From contig NZ_JAJKFK010000003.1 of the NCBI RefSeq assembly GCF_021653975.1, forward strand, positions 992,001-1,056,000: a stretch of 64,000 bases of DNA, read 5' to 3'. The notes under the pieces were generated by a model. That model was not told where the DNA came from. It did not search any database and saw only the letters and a program-made list of their open reading frames with translations. This DNA comes from Amycolatopsis sp. GM8 (GTDB lineage Bacteria > Actinomycetota > Actinomycetes > Mycobacteriales > Pseudonocardiaceae). Positions 43,130-51,484 of the stretch are shown here, one piece after another (position 1 is the first letter of the stretch; every line of letters starts with the position of its first letter). The position numbers and the translations under genes are program-made.

Positions 43130-43175
43130 AAATGCGGCTGGGCGGGAGTCGATCGACTCCCGCCCAGCCGCATTT
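43130..43175. terminator. Strong bidirectional terminator, 46-base perfect palindrome
   Basis: Bases 43130-43152 and 43153-43175 are exact reverse complements: a 23-base-pair stem closing on TCGATCGA. An A-run on one side and TTTTT on the other give U-tracts in both directions. It ends the lipoprotein transcript and can also serve the opposing livF. Confidence 0.85.
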
Positions 43176-43217
43176 TTGTTACCGCACCTGATGGTTATCG
43201 CACGGTCAGGTTCTGGT

Positions 43218-43317
43218 GACGCGGCCGCGCGAAGCGCGTCCGCGAGGGGTGGCGTGCCTGTGAGGGGTGTGGTGGCTGGCGGGCCGGGCCGCCACCCGCA
43301 CCGCCACGCACGCCACC
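43218..43317. repeat. GC-rich nested inverted repeats, possible interspersed element
   Basis: GACGCG (43218-43223)/CGCGTC (43235-43240), then outer stem GGTGGCGTGC (43248-43257)/GCACGCCACC (43308-43317) enclosing GGTGGC (43271-43276)/GCCACC (43291-43296). No coding content. Structure and position next to a terminator resemble REP-like intergenic elements, but copy number cannot be judged from one window. Confidence 0.45.
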
Positions 43318-43329
43318 TCAGAACAGTCT

Positions 43330-44118
43330 CTAGTCCTCGCCGGAGGGGGTGTCGTCCGTTGTGGACGGTGCGCCGGCGTCGAGGTAGTGGGCGAACACCT
43401 CGTCGCCGACCTCGCCGGGGGCGCCCTTGAACACCGACTGCCCGCGACTGATGATCATCACCTGGTCGGCGGCCGCGAGTGCGCGGTGGACGTACTGCTC
43501 CACCAGCACGAGCGAGGTGCCCTCACGCGAGATCATGCCGAGGAATTCGTAGATCTCGTCGATGACCAACGGCGCCAGGCCCATCGACACCTCGTCCACG
43601 AAGACCAGGGCCGGGTTGTCGATGTAGGCGCGGATGACCGCCAGCATCTGCTGCTGCCCGCCGGAGAGCAGGCCGGCCGCCTGGTTGAGCTTGCGGCCCA
43701 GGATCGGGAAGTGCTCGACGGTCCGCTCGATCGCCTCTTTTTCGTTGCCACGCCAGGTGTGCAGGCGCAGGTTCTCCCGGACGGTCAGGCTCCGGTAGAT
43801 ACCCCGGCCTTCGGGCACGAGGCACACCCCGAGCTTGCGGCGCTGATAGGGCTTCGTGTTCGTGACCGCCCGCCCGTTGACCAGGATCTCGCCCGTGGAC
43901 GGCCGGATGAGGCCGATCAGGGTTCGCAGCAAGGTCGTTTTCCCGGCGCCGTTGGGGCCGAGCACGGCCAGGATCGAGCCGGGAGCGACGCTGAAGCTGA
44001 TGTCGCGCAGTACTGTCGTCTTTCCATAGCCGGCACTGAGGTTCCGTGCCTCCAGCGCCGGCGTTACGGCGGATTTTTCGTCCGAGTGCTCGGCTGAGCT
44101 CAGTGCTGACTGCGACAT
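43330..44118 (-). CDS. livF: ABC transporter ATP-binding protein LivF
   Basis: A 262-residue ATPase: Walker A GPNGAGKTT near 54-62, LVPEGRGIYRSLTVREN near 100, signature LSGGQQQML near 150, Walker B LVFVDEVSMGLAP near 170 and switch His in LVEQYVHRA. The LivF-specific EGRG(I/V)(Y/F) segment is present. It supplies the second ATPase for the permease fusion at 38677. GGAGG lies upstream of the ATG at 44118. Unusually, it is separated from livHMG by the divergent binding-protein gene. Confidence 0.92.
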   Translation of the reverse strand: MSQSALSSAEHSDEKSAVTPALEARNLSAGYGKTTVLRDISFSVAPGSILAVLGPNGAGKTTLLRTLIGLIRPSTGEILVNGRAVTNTKPYQRRKLGVCLVPEGRGIYRSLTVRENLRLHTWRGNEKEAIERTVEHFPILGRKLNQAAGLLSGGQQQMLAVIRAYIDNPALVFVDEVSMGLAPLVIDEIYEFLGMISREGTSLVLVEQYVHRALAAADQVMIISRGQSVFKGAPGEVGDEVFAHYLDAGAPSTTDDTPSGED

Positions 44119-44160
44119 GTATCTGCTTACCTCCGTGGCGTGACCGTCACAGCATTCGGC

Positions 44161-44180
44161 TTAATTAGTGATATTTATCT
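44161..44180 (-). promoter_or_regulatory. Liv-locus shared AT-rich element, copy 2
   Basis: On the minus strand the blocks AGATAAA, TATC and ACTAATTAA follow one another, matching the copy at 41663-41685 apart from three deleted bases. It lies 43-62 bases upstream of the livF start and points towards it. Confidence 0.5.
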
Positions 44181-44354
44181 TCTAAATGAAGAGACGGTAC
44201 CTGTGGCCTGGAGCACACGCAAGCCTCGGCCGCCGGGCCGGCGACCGGCCTTGCGCTCCACGCCCAACGGTGAAAAAGTACTTCTCGGATGGCGTGAACG
44301 CCAGCCATGTGCCCGGGTGCCCGATCGGTCAATGCCGACCACTGGAGGACAGAC

Positions 44355-45161
44355 GTGCCAGGCAAGCTCGATGGACAGGTCGCTGTGATCACGGGTGCGG
44401 CACAAGGGCAGGGAGCGGCCGAGGCCGCCCTGTTCGCCGCGGAAGGCGCTCGGGTGGCCGTCGCCGACGTGCAGGAGGATGCCGGGCGCGCGATCGCGGC
44501 CGAGATCGGCGACGCGGCGCGGTTCTACCCACTCGATGTGAGCGACCCCGACGCCTGGGCCCGCACGATCGACGACGTCGTGCGGCAGTGGGGCCGGCTC
44601 GACGTCCTGGTGAACAACGCCGGCATCGGCCGGCCCACCCCGGTCCTCACGGCCACGGTCGAGGAGTACCTGGCGGTGTTCCGCGTCAACGAACTGGGTG
44701 TCTTCCTCGGCACCCAGGCCGCCGCACGACAGATGATCCGGGCCCGCAGCGGCTCGATCATCAACGTGTCCTCGACGGACGGCTTCGTCGGCCAGGCGCC
44801 CTTGTCCGCCTACACGGCGTCGAAGTTCGCGGTGCGTGGGCTGACCCGCACCGCCGCGATCGAACTGGGCCCGTTGGGGATCCGGGTCAATTCGATCCAT
44901 CCCGGGTGGATCGAGACCCCGATGGTCGCGGCCACCCCGGACATGATCGAGCGTGCGTCGCGTTCGCTGAGCAGGAACCCGATTCCCCGCATGGGCAAGC
45001 CGAGTGAGGCGGCGCAGGCGGCCCTATTCCTCGCCTCGGATGACTCTTCCTTCTGCACCGGAGCCGAGTTGTGCGTCGACGGCGGCATGCTCGCCGGGGG
45101 CTGGGTGCCGATGCTCCGCAAGCCGACCCTGGAGGCCGCCGAGAAGCTGGCGGCGTCATGA
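44355..45161 (+). CDS. SDR-family oxidoreductase
   Basis: A 268-residue SDR with TGAAQGQGAAEA near 13-24, NNAG near 85, INVSSTDG and the YTASK pair near 155-159. GTG at 44355 is chosen because GGAGG lies seven bases upstream; a longer form has no such support. Family resemblance is to 3-alpha/20-beta-hydroxysteroid-type SDRs, so a cyclic secondary alcohol is a reasonable guess. It overlaps the next SDR by ATGA. Confidence 0.87.
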   Translation: MPGKLDGQVAVITGAAQGQGAAEAALFAAEGARVAVADVQEDAGRAIAAEIGDAARFYPLDVSDPDAWARTIDDVVRQWGRLDVLVNNAGIGRPTPVLTATVEEYLAVFRVNELGVFLGTQAAARQMIRARSGSIINVSSTDGFVGQAPLSAYTASKFAVRGLTRTAAIELGPLGIRVNSIHPGWIETPMVAATPDMIERASRSLSRNPIPRMGKPSEAAQAALFLASDDSSFCTGAELCVDGGMLAGGWVPMLRKPTLEAAEKLAAS

Positions 45162-45964
45162 GACGGGCCGCCGCGCCATCCTTCGCCGGGCGACACGCAC
45201 TGGTCACGGGGGCGTCCAGTGGCATCGGCGCCTACGTGGCCCGGTTTCTGGCGGAACACCGAGCCTCGGTCACGGTCACAGCGCGCCGCCGCAAGGAACT
45301 CGACGAGGTGGCTCGCACCATCAACGGCACAAGTGTGGTGTGCGACCTGACCGACCGCACCGAGCTGGAGACGCTCGCGGAGGTGGCGGCGGAGACCGAC
45401 ATCCTCGTGCTCAATGCCGCGCTTCCCGGCAGCGGCACGCTGGACTCGTTCAGCGTCGCGGAACTCGACCATGTGCTGGACACCAATCTGCGCGCGCCGC
45501 TGGTGCTCGCCCGGGCGGCCCTGCCGAACATGACCAAGCGCGGCAACGGATCGATCATCTTCATGTCGTCGATCTCGGCGAAGTACCCGACCGCCGCCCA
45601 GACGTTGTACGGGGCCACCAAAGCCGGCCTCCGTGCGGCGGCACACGCCATCCGGCAGGACATGTACGGCACCGGCGTCACGGTTTCCGTGCTGTTCCCG
45701 GGACCGGTGAGTGAAGTGGGCATGTGGGCCGAGACGGGACTGAAGCCGCCCAAGGGGATGAAAGAGGTCCCGCCGACGGCGATCTGTGCGGCGATCACCG
45801 ACGCGATCACTCATGACGTCGTCGAGCGCGATCTCTTCACCGGGATGCTGCGAGTGCAAGCCGTGCTGGCGCAGCTGCGCCCGGCGTGGTCCATGGCACT
45901 CAGCCGGTTTACGGCCAAGAGCCAGGCGGCCGAGATGACGGTGGCCCACGGCGCCAAACGTTAG
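45158..45964 (+). CDS. SDR-family oxidoreductase
   Basis: A 268-residue SDR. TGASSGIGAYVA near 17-28, NAALPG near 86, MSSISA and YGATK near 149-153. The C-terminus is unlike the preceding SDR (LRPAWSMALSRFTAKSQAAEM), without the usual VDGG motif. Translationally coupled by ATGA to 44355 and followed nine bases later by the molybdenum enzyme, so all three form one operon. Confidence 0.86.
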   Translation: MRRAAAPSFAGRHALVTGASSGIGAYVARFLAEHRASVTVTARRRKELDEVARTINGTSVVCDLTDRTELETLAEVAAETDILVLNAALPGSGTLDSFSVAELDHVLDTNLRAPLVLARAALPNMTKRGNGSIIFMSSISAKYPTAAQTLYGATKAGLRAAAHAIRQDMYGTGVTVSVLFPGPVSEVGMWAETGLKPPKGMKEVPPTAICAAITDAITHDVVERDLFTGMLRVQAVLAQLRPAWSMALSRFTAKSQAAEMTVAHGAKR

Positions 45965-45972
45965 GAAACGCG

Positions 45973-48147
45973 ATGGCCACCACCGTACGGAAGTCCTTTT
46001 GCCGGGTCTGCCACAACGCCTGCCCGATCCAGGTCGAGATCGACGGCGGACGCGCGGTCAAGGTCCGTGCCGACGCCAGTCCCACCCACGGCGGATACAC
46101 CTGTGCCCGGGGCCGGGCGCTGCCCGACATCGAGAATTCCGGATCTCGCCTGCTGCACTCGATGAAGCGGACGGCGGACGGATCCCACGTACCGATCGAG
46201 ACGTCGCGAGCCATCGCGGAGATCGCGGACCGGCTCGGCTCATTGATCGCCGAGCACGGGCCGCGTTCGGTGGCCTGGTACGGCGGGACGAAGCTCAGCC
46301 CGAATCCGCTGAGCGAACCCATGTCGATGGCTTTCATGGACGCGATCGGCTCGCCAATGCGCTTCACCGCCAACACCATCGACAAGCCGGGGAAGGTCAT
46401 CGCCAAGGGGCTGCACGGGTCGTGGCTCGCGCCCACTCACGGGTTCGACGAGCCAGACGTGGCGCTGTACCTGGGCGCCAATGGGCTCGTGAGCCTCGCG
46501 GGAACCCCGCACGGATCGCCCGGCCGGTTCATCGCCGAATTCCGCGCCCGCGGTGGCCGGCTCATCGTGATCGATCCCCGCCGCACCGCGCTCGCCGCGC
46601 GTGCCACCGTGCACCTTCAGGCGCGGGCCGGGCATGACGCGGCGATCCTCGCCGCACTGCTCAACGTGATTCTCGCCGAAGGGTGGGAGGACGCGGAATT
46701 CCTGCGGGAGAACGTCTCGGGCGTCGACGAGCTCAGGCGGGTGGTCGCACCATTCACCCCGCAGGCCGTGGGTGACCGGGCCGGCGTCGACGCCGCCGAT
46801 CTCGTCGCGGCCGCGCGCATCTTCGCCCAGGCACGACGCGGGTTCGCGGTGGCCGGTACCGGACCCAATATGGGAGCCGGGAACGGGACACTGGTCGAAT
46901 ACCTCGTCCTGGTCCTCGACACGGTGTGCGGGCACTACGCCCGCGCCGGTGACCGGGTCCGGAACCCGGGCACGCTGATTCCCCGGGTCCCGGCGAAAGC
47001 ACAGGCCTCGCCGCCGAGACCGGCTTTCGGTATCGGGGAACGGATCCGAGTACGCGGCCTGTCCAATTCACTGGCGGGTATGCCGACGGCCGCGCTGCCC
47101 GAGGAAATCCTCACCCCCGGTGAAGGACGGGTGCGGGCCCTCATCGTCCTCGGTGGCAACCCGGCCGTTGTGTGGCCGGACCAGGTGCTGACGCTGGAGG
47201 CGTTGCGGGACCTGGAACTGCTGGTCACCTTGGACGTCGAGATGTCGCAGACGTCGCAACTGGCGCACTATGTGATGGCGTCCCAGATGAGCCTGGAGGT
47301 ACCGGGGTACACGCTGCTGTCGGACCTGTTGCTCTTCTACGGCAACGCGTCGAGCGGATTCGTCGACGCGGCGGCGCAGTACACCCCGGCGCTCGTCGAA
47401 CCACCGCCGGGATCGGATGTCATCGAGGAATGGCGGTTCTTCCACGAACTCGCCAAGGAAATGGGACTCGCACTGAATTTGCGGGCAGGCGCCAGCTTCA
47501 TGCCCGGCAGCCCTCCCCCGACACCGCTGGACATGACCGCCACCCCGACCGGCGACGAAATGCTGGAGATCCTCGCAGCCGGCTCCCGGGTACCGCTGGC
47601 CGAGATCAAGGCCAACGACAGTGTGGCCCTCTACCCGGACGAGACGTGCGTGGTCGCGCCCAAGGACGAGGACTGGCCACATCGGCTGTGCATAGGGGAC
47701 GAAACGATGCTCGCCGAACTGGAGGCGCTGGCGCCGGGTCGCTGGCGCGACACGGATGCCGCGTTCGAGTTCCGTCTGCTGTCCCGCCGGCTGGACCACA
47801 TGCTCAACTCCTCCTACAACATTCCGGCGACGAACCGGGGCAAGAACATCAACCTCGCCTACTTCAATCCGGACGATCTCGCTCGTCTCGGACTCGCCGA
47901 CGGCGCGCGCATTGAGCTCGTGTCCGCGCGCGCCAGTATCCCGGGCATCGTCGCGACGGAGCCGGGGCTGCGCTCCGGGTACATCTCGATGGCACACGGC
48001 TTCGGCGGCGTTCACGACACCGAAGCGGAGTTCGCCTCGGCCGGCTCGGCGACGACGCGTCTGCTGTCGGCGACCGAGGTGTTCGACCGCTACTCGGGTC
48101 AGCCGCTGATGTCGAACGTGCCGGTGAACGTCCGCGTCACCGGGTGA
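45973..48147 (+). CDS. Molybdopterin-dependent oxidoreductase (DMSO reductase superfamily)
   Basis: A 724-residue enzyme expected to bind a bis-MGD molybdenum cofactor and one 4Fe-4S cluster: Cys10-x2-Cys13-x3-Cys17-x26-Cys44 is visible. The catalytic domain spans about 55-500 and the dinucleotide-binding beta-barrel about 595-724 (NRGKNINLAYFNPDDLARLGL). No Tat or Sec signal, so it is cytoplasmic, and no separate iron-sulfur or membrane subunit is encoded nearby. The Mo ligand cannot be assigned confidently. AGGAAA precedes the ATG. In an operon with two SDRs it may hydroxylate, hydrate or reduce the SDR product; acting partner unknown. Confidence 0.87.
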   Translation: MATTVRKSFCRVCHNACPIQVEIDGGRAVKVRADASPTHGGYTCARGRALPDIENSGSRLLHSMKRTADGSHVPIETSRAIAEIADRLGSLIAEHGPRSVAWYGGTKLSPNPLSEPMSMAFMDAIGSPMRFTANTIDKPGKVIAKGLHGSWLAPTHGFDEPDVALYLGANGLVSLAGTPHGSPGRFIAEFRARGGRLIVIDPRRTALAARATVHLQARAGHDAAILAALLNVILAEGWEDAEFLRENVSGVDELRRVVAPFTPQAVGDRAGVDAADLVAAARIFAQARRGFAVAGTGPNMGAGNGTLVEYLVLVLDTVCGHYARAGDRVRNPGTLIPRVPAKAQASPPRPAFGIGERIRVRGLSNSLAGMPTAALPEEILTPGEGRVRALIVLGGNPAVVWPDQVLTLEALRDLELLVTLDVEMSQTSQLAHYVMASQMSLEVPGYTLLSDLLLFYGNASSGFVDAAAQYTPALVEPPPGSDVIEEWRFFHELAKEMGLALNLRAGASFMPGSPPPTPLDMTATPTGDEMLEILAAGSRVPLAEIKANDSVALYPDETCVVAPKDEDWPHRLCIGDETMLAELEALAPGRWRDTDAAFEFRLLSRRLDHMLNSSYNIPATNRGKNINLAYFNPDDLARLGLADGARIELVSARASIPGIVATEPGLRSGYISMAHGFGGVHDTEAEFASAGSATTRLLSATEVFDRYSGQPLMSNVPVNVRVTG

Positions 48148-48150
48148 GCG

Positions 48151-50598
48151 TCACCAGCCCCGGTTGACGAACACCTCGGTGCCGATGACGCCATCGGCCG
48201 CCAGCTTGTCCACTTCCTCGTCCGTGCGGCCGAGCAGATCGACGAGGATCTCGCGGTTGTGCTCGCCGAGCAGCGGCGCCGGCCGGCGGTGCCATCGCGT
48301 GGGGCCGGACGAGGAGCGCAGCGGATAACCGGTCACCCGGATCCGCCCGACGACCGGGTGCTCCACCCACTCGTGCAGGCCGCTGGCCTGCACCGGCGGC
48401 GCGTCGGCCAGTTCATGTGGGTGCAGCACGGCCGCGGCCGGCACGCCGGCGGCCGCCAGTTCGTCCGCCAGAGCCGCCGCCGGCCGGTCCGCGCACCACG
48501 CGCCCAGAACCGTGTCGATCACATCGTGCTGTGCGCGACGTTCGGCGAGGTCCCATTCCGGCGAAAACTCCGCCGAGCCGACCAGCTCACACAGCGCACG
48601 CCACTGCTCGTCATCCTCGACACTGATCGCGATCCAGTCGTCGGGCGCGACGCCTTCGTACTTGTTCTGACGATCGGCCGCGCGGTACACGCCCTGCGGC
48701 GCGATCGTCCACGACCGGTTGCCGACGCGCCCCAGAACCACGCCACTCGTGGAGAACTCGGCGACCTGCTCCACCGCGACGTTGAGCGCCGGGCCGATCT
48801 GAGGGGACTCCAGGAGCATGCCGTTGCCGGAGCGACGACGGTGCTCCAGCGCGAGCAGCAGGGCGATGGTGCCGTGCATGCCACCCACGGCGTCGGACGC
48901 CGCACCGATGATCTTCGGGCGGTCCTCGGGCATCCCGGTCACCCAGGACAACCCGGAGGCCTCGTCGATGGTCGGCGCGTACGCGACCCGGTCGACCCAC
49001 GGCCCGGTCACGCCGAATCCCGGCGCCCGCAGCATGACGATGTCCGGCCGCCGCGCACACAGGTCGTCGTAACCGAGACCCAGCTGGGGCATGACCCGGG
49101 GGCTGTAGTTCTCGATGACCACATCGGACTTCGCGACGAGGTCCAGCAGCGCGTCCTTACCCGGCTGCTGGGCCAGATCCAGGGTCAGACCGCGCTTCAT
49201 GGTGTTGGTGCCGTTGAAGTACGGGCTGGTTTCCCACCAATTGGGCTCGGTCATCGGGACGGTCATGGCCATCCGGATCCCGTCCGGGCGCTGTGCCGAC
49301 TCGACGTGGATGACGTCGGCGCCGAGCAGCGCGAGCGGGTGCGCGATGATCGGCCCGGCCCAGAACGCCGTCATGTCAACGATTCGGAGGCCGCTGAAGG
49401 GCAGCATCGCGTTCTCGCCGGTGGGCTTGTCCTGAACGGGAATGAGCGGCGACAGCTCCGCCGCGCGCAGCCGTTCGGTGTCCGCCCCCAGTCCGGGCGC
49501 GGGCAGCGGCTCTCGTCGGCGCGCCCCACCGGACATCGAATACCAGACGTCGGGCTGGGCTGCTTTCGTCCGCGGGTTCTCGATGAAGAAGTTCCGCTCG
49601 ACGAAATGGTCCTGCTCCAAGGCGGTCTCGCCGGTCGTCACTTCGGCTACCGGGAGCCGGAACAGCGCCGCGAGCTCGACGATGTCGGCGCAGTCGCGTT
49701 CGGCCGTCCATTCGTCGATGTAGCTGACGAGCTCCTCGTACCGGGTGGCGCGGTTGTCCATCAGCCCGAGTGAGGCGTCCTCCAGCCAGTCCTCGCGCCC
49801 GACCATCGAGCAGAAGTCCAGCCACTGCTGGCCGGTCGTCACCCACAGCCCGACCCAGCGTTCGTCGCGAGTGCGGTGGATGCCGGGCAGCGAGTCGTGG
49901 CGGCTGAGCCGGTGCGGCCGCTTCGCCAGGTCCAAAAAGGTCATCGGGAACATGCAATGGGTGAGCTGCAGAACCTCGAGCCCGGCGATGTCCACCGTCT
50001 CGCCCACACCAGACGCGATGGTCCGGACGCGGCTCACCAGCAGGCCCAGGGCGGCCGCCGCGCCGGAAGCGTAGTCACCCTGGTTGCCACCGAGCATCGT
50101 CGGCGCCATGTCCGAAGGGCCGTGGTTCCAGGCGCTGCCGGCCATCGACTGCAGGGTGAACTCGTTCGCGGGCCGGCCGCGCCACGGATTGTCGAGGCCG
50201 AAGGGCGTGAGGGCCACGACGGTCAGATGCGGGAACCGTTGCCGGAGCGCTTCGGGCGCGAACTCCGGCACCGCCCCGAACGCGCCTTCCCCGGACCACA
50301 CCACGGCATCCGCCCCGGCGATGATCCGGAGCGCGAACTCGAGGTCTTCGCCGGACACCGGATCGATCACCACGCTGAGCTTGGCGCAACTCAGACTCTG
50401 GAACAGCACGCCGCCGAATTCCGGGTCCACCGGCGCGGCGATGGCCGAGCGCCGCCGCAATGCCTTGCCCGCGGGCGGTTCGAGCAGAATGACCTCGGCA
50501 CCCGCGTCCGCGACGATCTTGGTGGCATACGCGCCGGGGATCCCCTCACTCAGGTCGACGACGCGGAAAGCGCCCTCCAGTGGCGGGGTACCAGTCAT
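48151..50598 (-). CDS. Tandem CaiB/BaiF family CoA-transferase (two domains)
   Basis: An 815-residue protein made of two family III CoA-transferase domains, about 1-385 and 395-815. Each contains its own candidate catalytic aspartate: Asp in GGNQGDYASG near 175 and in GAASDAVGGMHG near 567. Single-domain members are about 400 residues and dimerise as interlocked rings; the fusion may build that dimer within one chain. GGAGA precedes the ATG at 50598. It is convergent with the molybdenum enzyme and divergent from a TetR gene that probably regulates it. Confidence 0.88.
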   Translation of the reverse strand: MTGTPPLEGAFRVVDLSEGIPGAYATKIVADAGAEVILLEPPAGKALRRRSAIAAPVDPEFGGVLFQSLSCAKLSVVIDPVSGEDLEFALRIIAGADAVVWSGEGAFGAVPEFAPEALRQRFPHLTVVALTPFGLDNPWRGRPANEFTLQSMAGSAWNHGPSDMAPTMLGGNQGDYASGAAAALGLLVSRVRTIASGVGETVDIAGLEVLQLTHCMFPMTFLDLAKRPHRLSRHDSLPGIHRTRDERWVGLWVTTGQQWLDFCSMVGREDWLEDASLGLMDNRATRYEELVSYIDEWTAERDCADIVELAALFRLPVAEVTTGETALEQDHFVERNFFIENPRTKAAQPDVWYSMSGGARRREPLPAPGLGADTERLRAAELSPLIPVQDKPTGENAMLPFSGLRIVDMTAFWAGPIIAHPLALLGADVIHVESAQRPDGIRMAMTVPMTEPNWWETSPYFNGTNTMKRGLTLDLAQQPGKDALLDLVAKSDVVIENYSPRVMPQLGLGYDDLCARRPDIVMLRAPGFGVTGPWVDRVAYAPTIDEASGLSWVTGMPEDRPKIIGAASDAVGGMHGTIALLLALEHRRRSGNGMLLESPQIGPALNVAVEQVAEFSTSGVVLGRVGNRSWTIAPQGVYRAADRQNKYEGVAPDDWIAISVEDDEQWRALCELVGSAEFSPEWDLAERRAQHDVIDTVLGAWCADRPAAALADELAAAGVPAAAVLHPHELADAPPVQASGLHEWVEHPVVGRIRVTGYPLRSSSGPTRWHRRPAPLLGEHNREILVDLLGRTDEEVDKLAADGVIGTEVFVNRGW

Positions 50599-50643
50599 GG
50601 TGTCTCCTCGACCTCATCGTCCCACCGCGGTTGCGGCCTGGCG

Positions 50644-50658
50644 GAGAAACAGTTTCTC
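50644..50658. promoter_or_regulatory. Candidate TetR operator
   Basis: GAGAAAC-A-GTTTCTC, a perfect palindrome with 7-base arms, in the 172-base divergent gap between the CoA-transferase (start 50598) and TetR (start 50771). A second, longer-range pair GTCTC/GAGAC lies at 50668-50698. Confidence 0.5.
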
Positions 50659-50770
50659 AAGCCAATCGTCTCCCGCGCCGAGTGTCAAGTGGCGAGACGG
50701 CTCGCACACCGTGCGCGCCACGGTATGTTCTCGGCATGGCACAGGATGGCGTGGGCGGATTGGAGCTCCC

Positions 50771-51442
50771 ATGAGCGCGCGGGCGAAGGGACAAACCACG
50801 AGCGGCGAACCGGCGGCCGGTGGCGACGAGGGGCCGGGTCAAGCGCCGTCCGCGGCGCAGGTGGCACGGTCGGAGAAGTACGAGGCCGAACGCCGGACGC
50901 TGCTCGATGCCGGCTACCGCTACCTCGCCCGGGGCAGTTCGGAACGCGGCATCGTGCTGGATGTCCTGGCGGACTGCAGTTTGTCCACCCGGGCGTTCTA
51001 TCGCCATTTCGAGTCGCGCGACGAGTTCCTGCTCACCATGTTGCGCGATGACGGCGATCGGGTCACGCGCTGGCTCACGGACATAGTGGACCAGACGAAT
51101 ACCGGCGAAGAGGCCCTGCGCGCCTATGTCCGGGCATTCCTTTCGGTCGCGTATGAGGCACGCCGCGCTCGGCGGGTGCGCGCCCTCGCTTCGGAAGAAG
51201 TCCGGTCGGCGCGTGGCCGCACCGAGGTCGCCGCGCAAGATGCCGAGGTGAAGCGGCAGATCCTGCGCGGCATCTTCGAACTCGGCCTGCGCGACGGCAC
51301 GATCCCCGGTGCGGAACCGGTCGCGGACGCGTATGCCCTGAATGTGCTGCTGGTGTCCTACGTCTCGGACCGGCTCGCGGGTGTCCACGTGGTGTCGTTC
51401 AGGTCCGCGGTCGACCACACGGTCGCATTGTTCCTGCGCTGA
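50771..51442 (+). CDS. TetR/AcrR-family transcriptional regulator
   Basis: A 223-residue TetR protein. After a disordered, Gly/Pro-rich N-terminus of about 30 residues comes the helix-turn-helix (RGIVLDVLADCSLSTRAFYRHFESRDEFLL, about 57-86) and a helical ligand domain. The ATG at 50771 is supported by GGAG. It is divergent from the tandem CoA-transferase and probably controls it through the palindrome at 50644-50658. Confidence 0.88.
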   Translation: MSARAKGQTTSGEPAAGGDEGPGQAPSAAQVARSEKYEAERRTLLDAGYRYLARGSSERGIVLDVLADCSLSTRAFYRHFESRDEFLLTMLRDDGDRVTRWLTDIVDQTNTGEEALRAYVRAFLSVAYEARRARRVRALASEEVRSARGRTEVAAQDAEVKRQILRGIFELGLRDGTIPGAEPVADAYALNVLLVSYVSDRLAGVHVVSFRSAVDHTVALFLR

Positions 51443-51484
51443 CCTGTCGCTCCACAAAGGACTGAAAATGTCGTTCGCCTCCGT

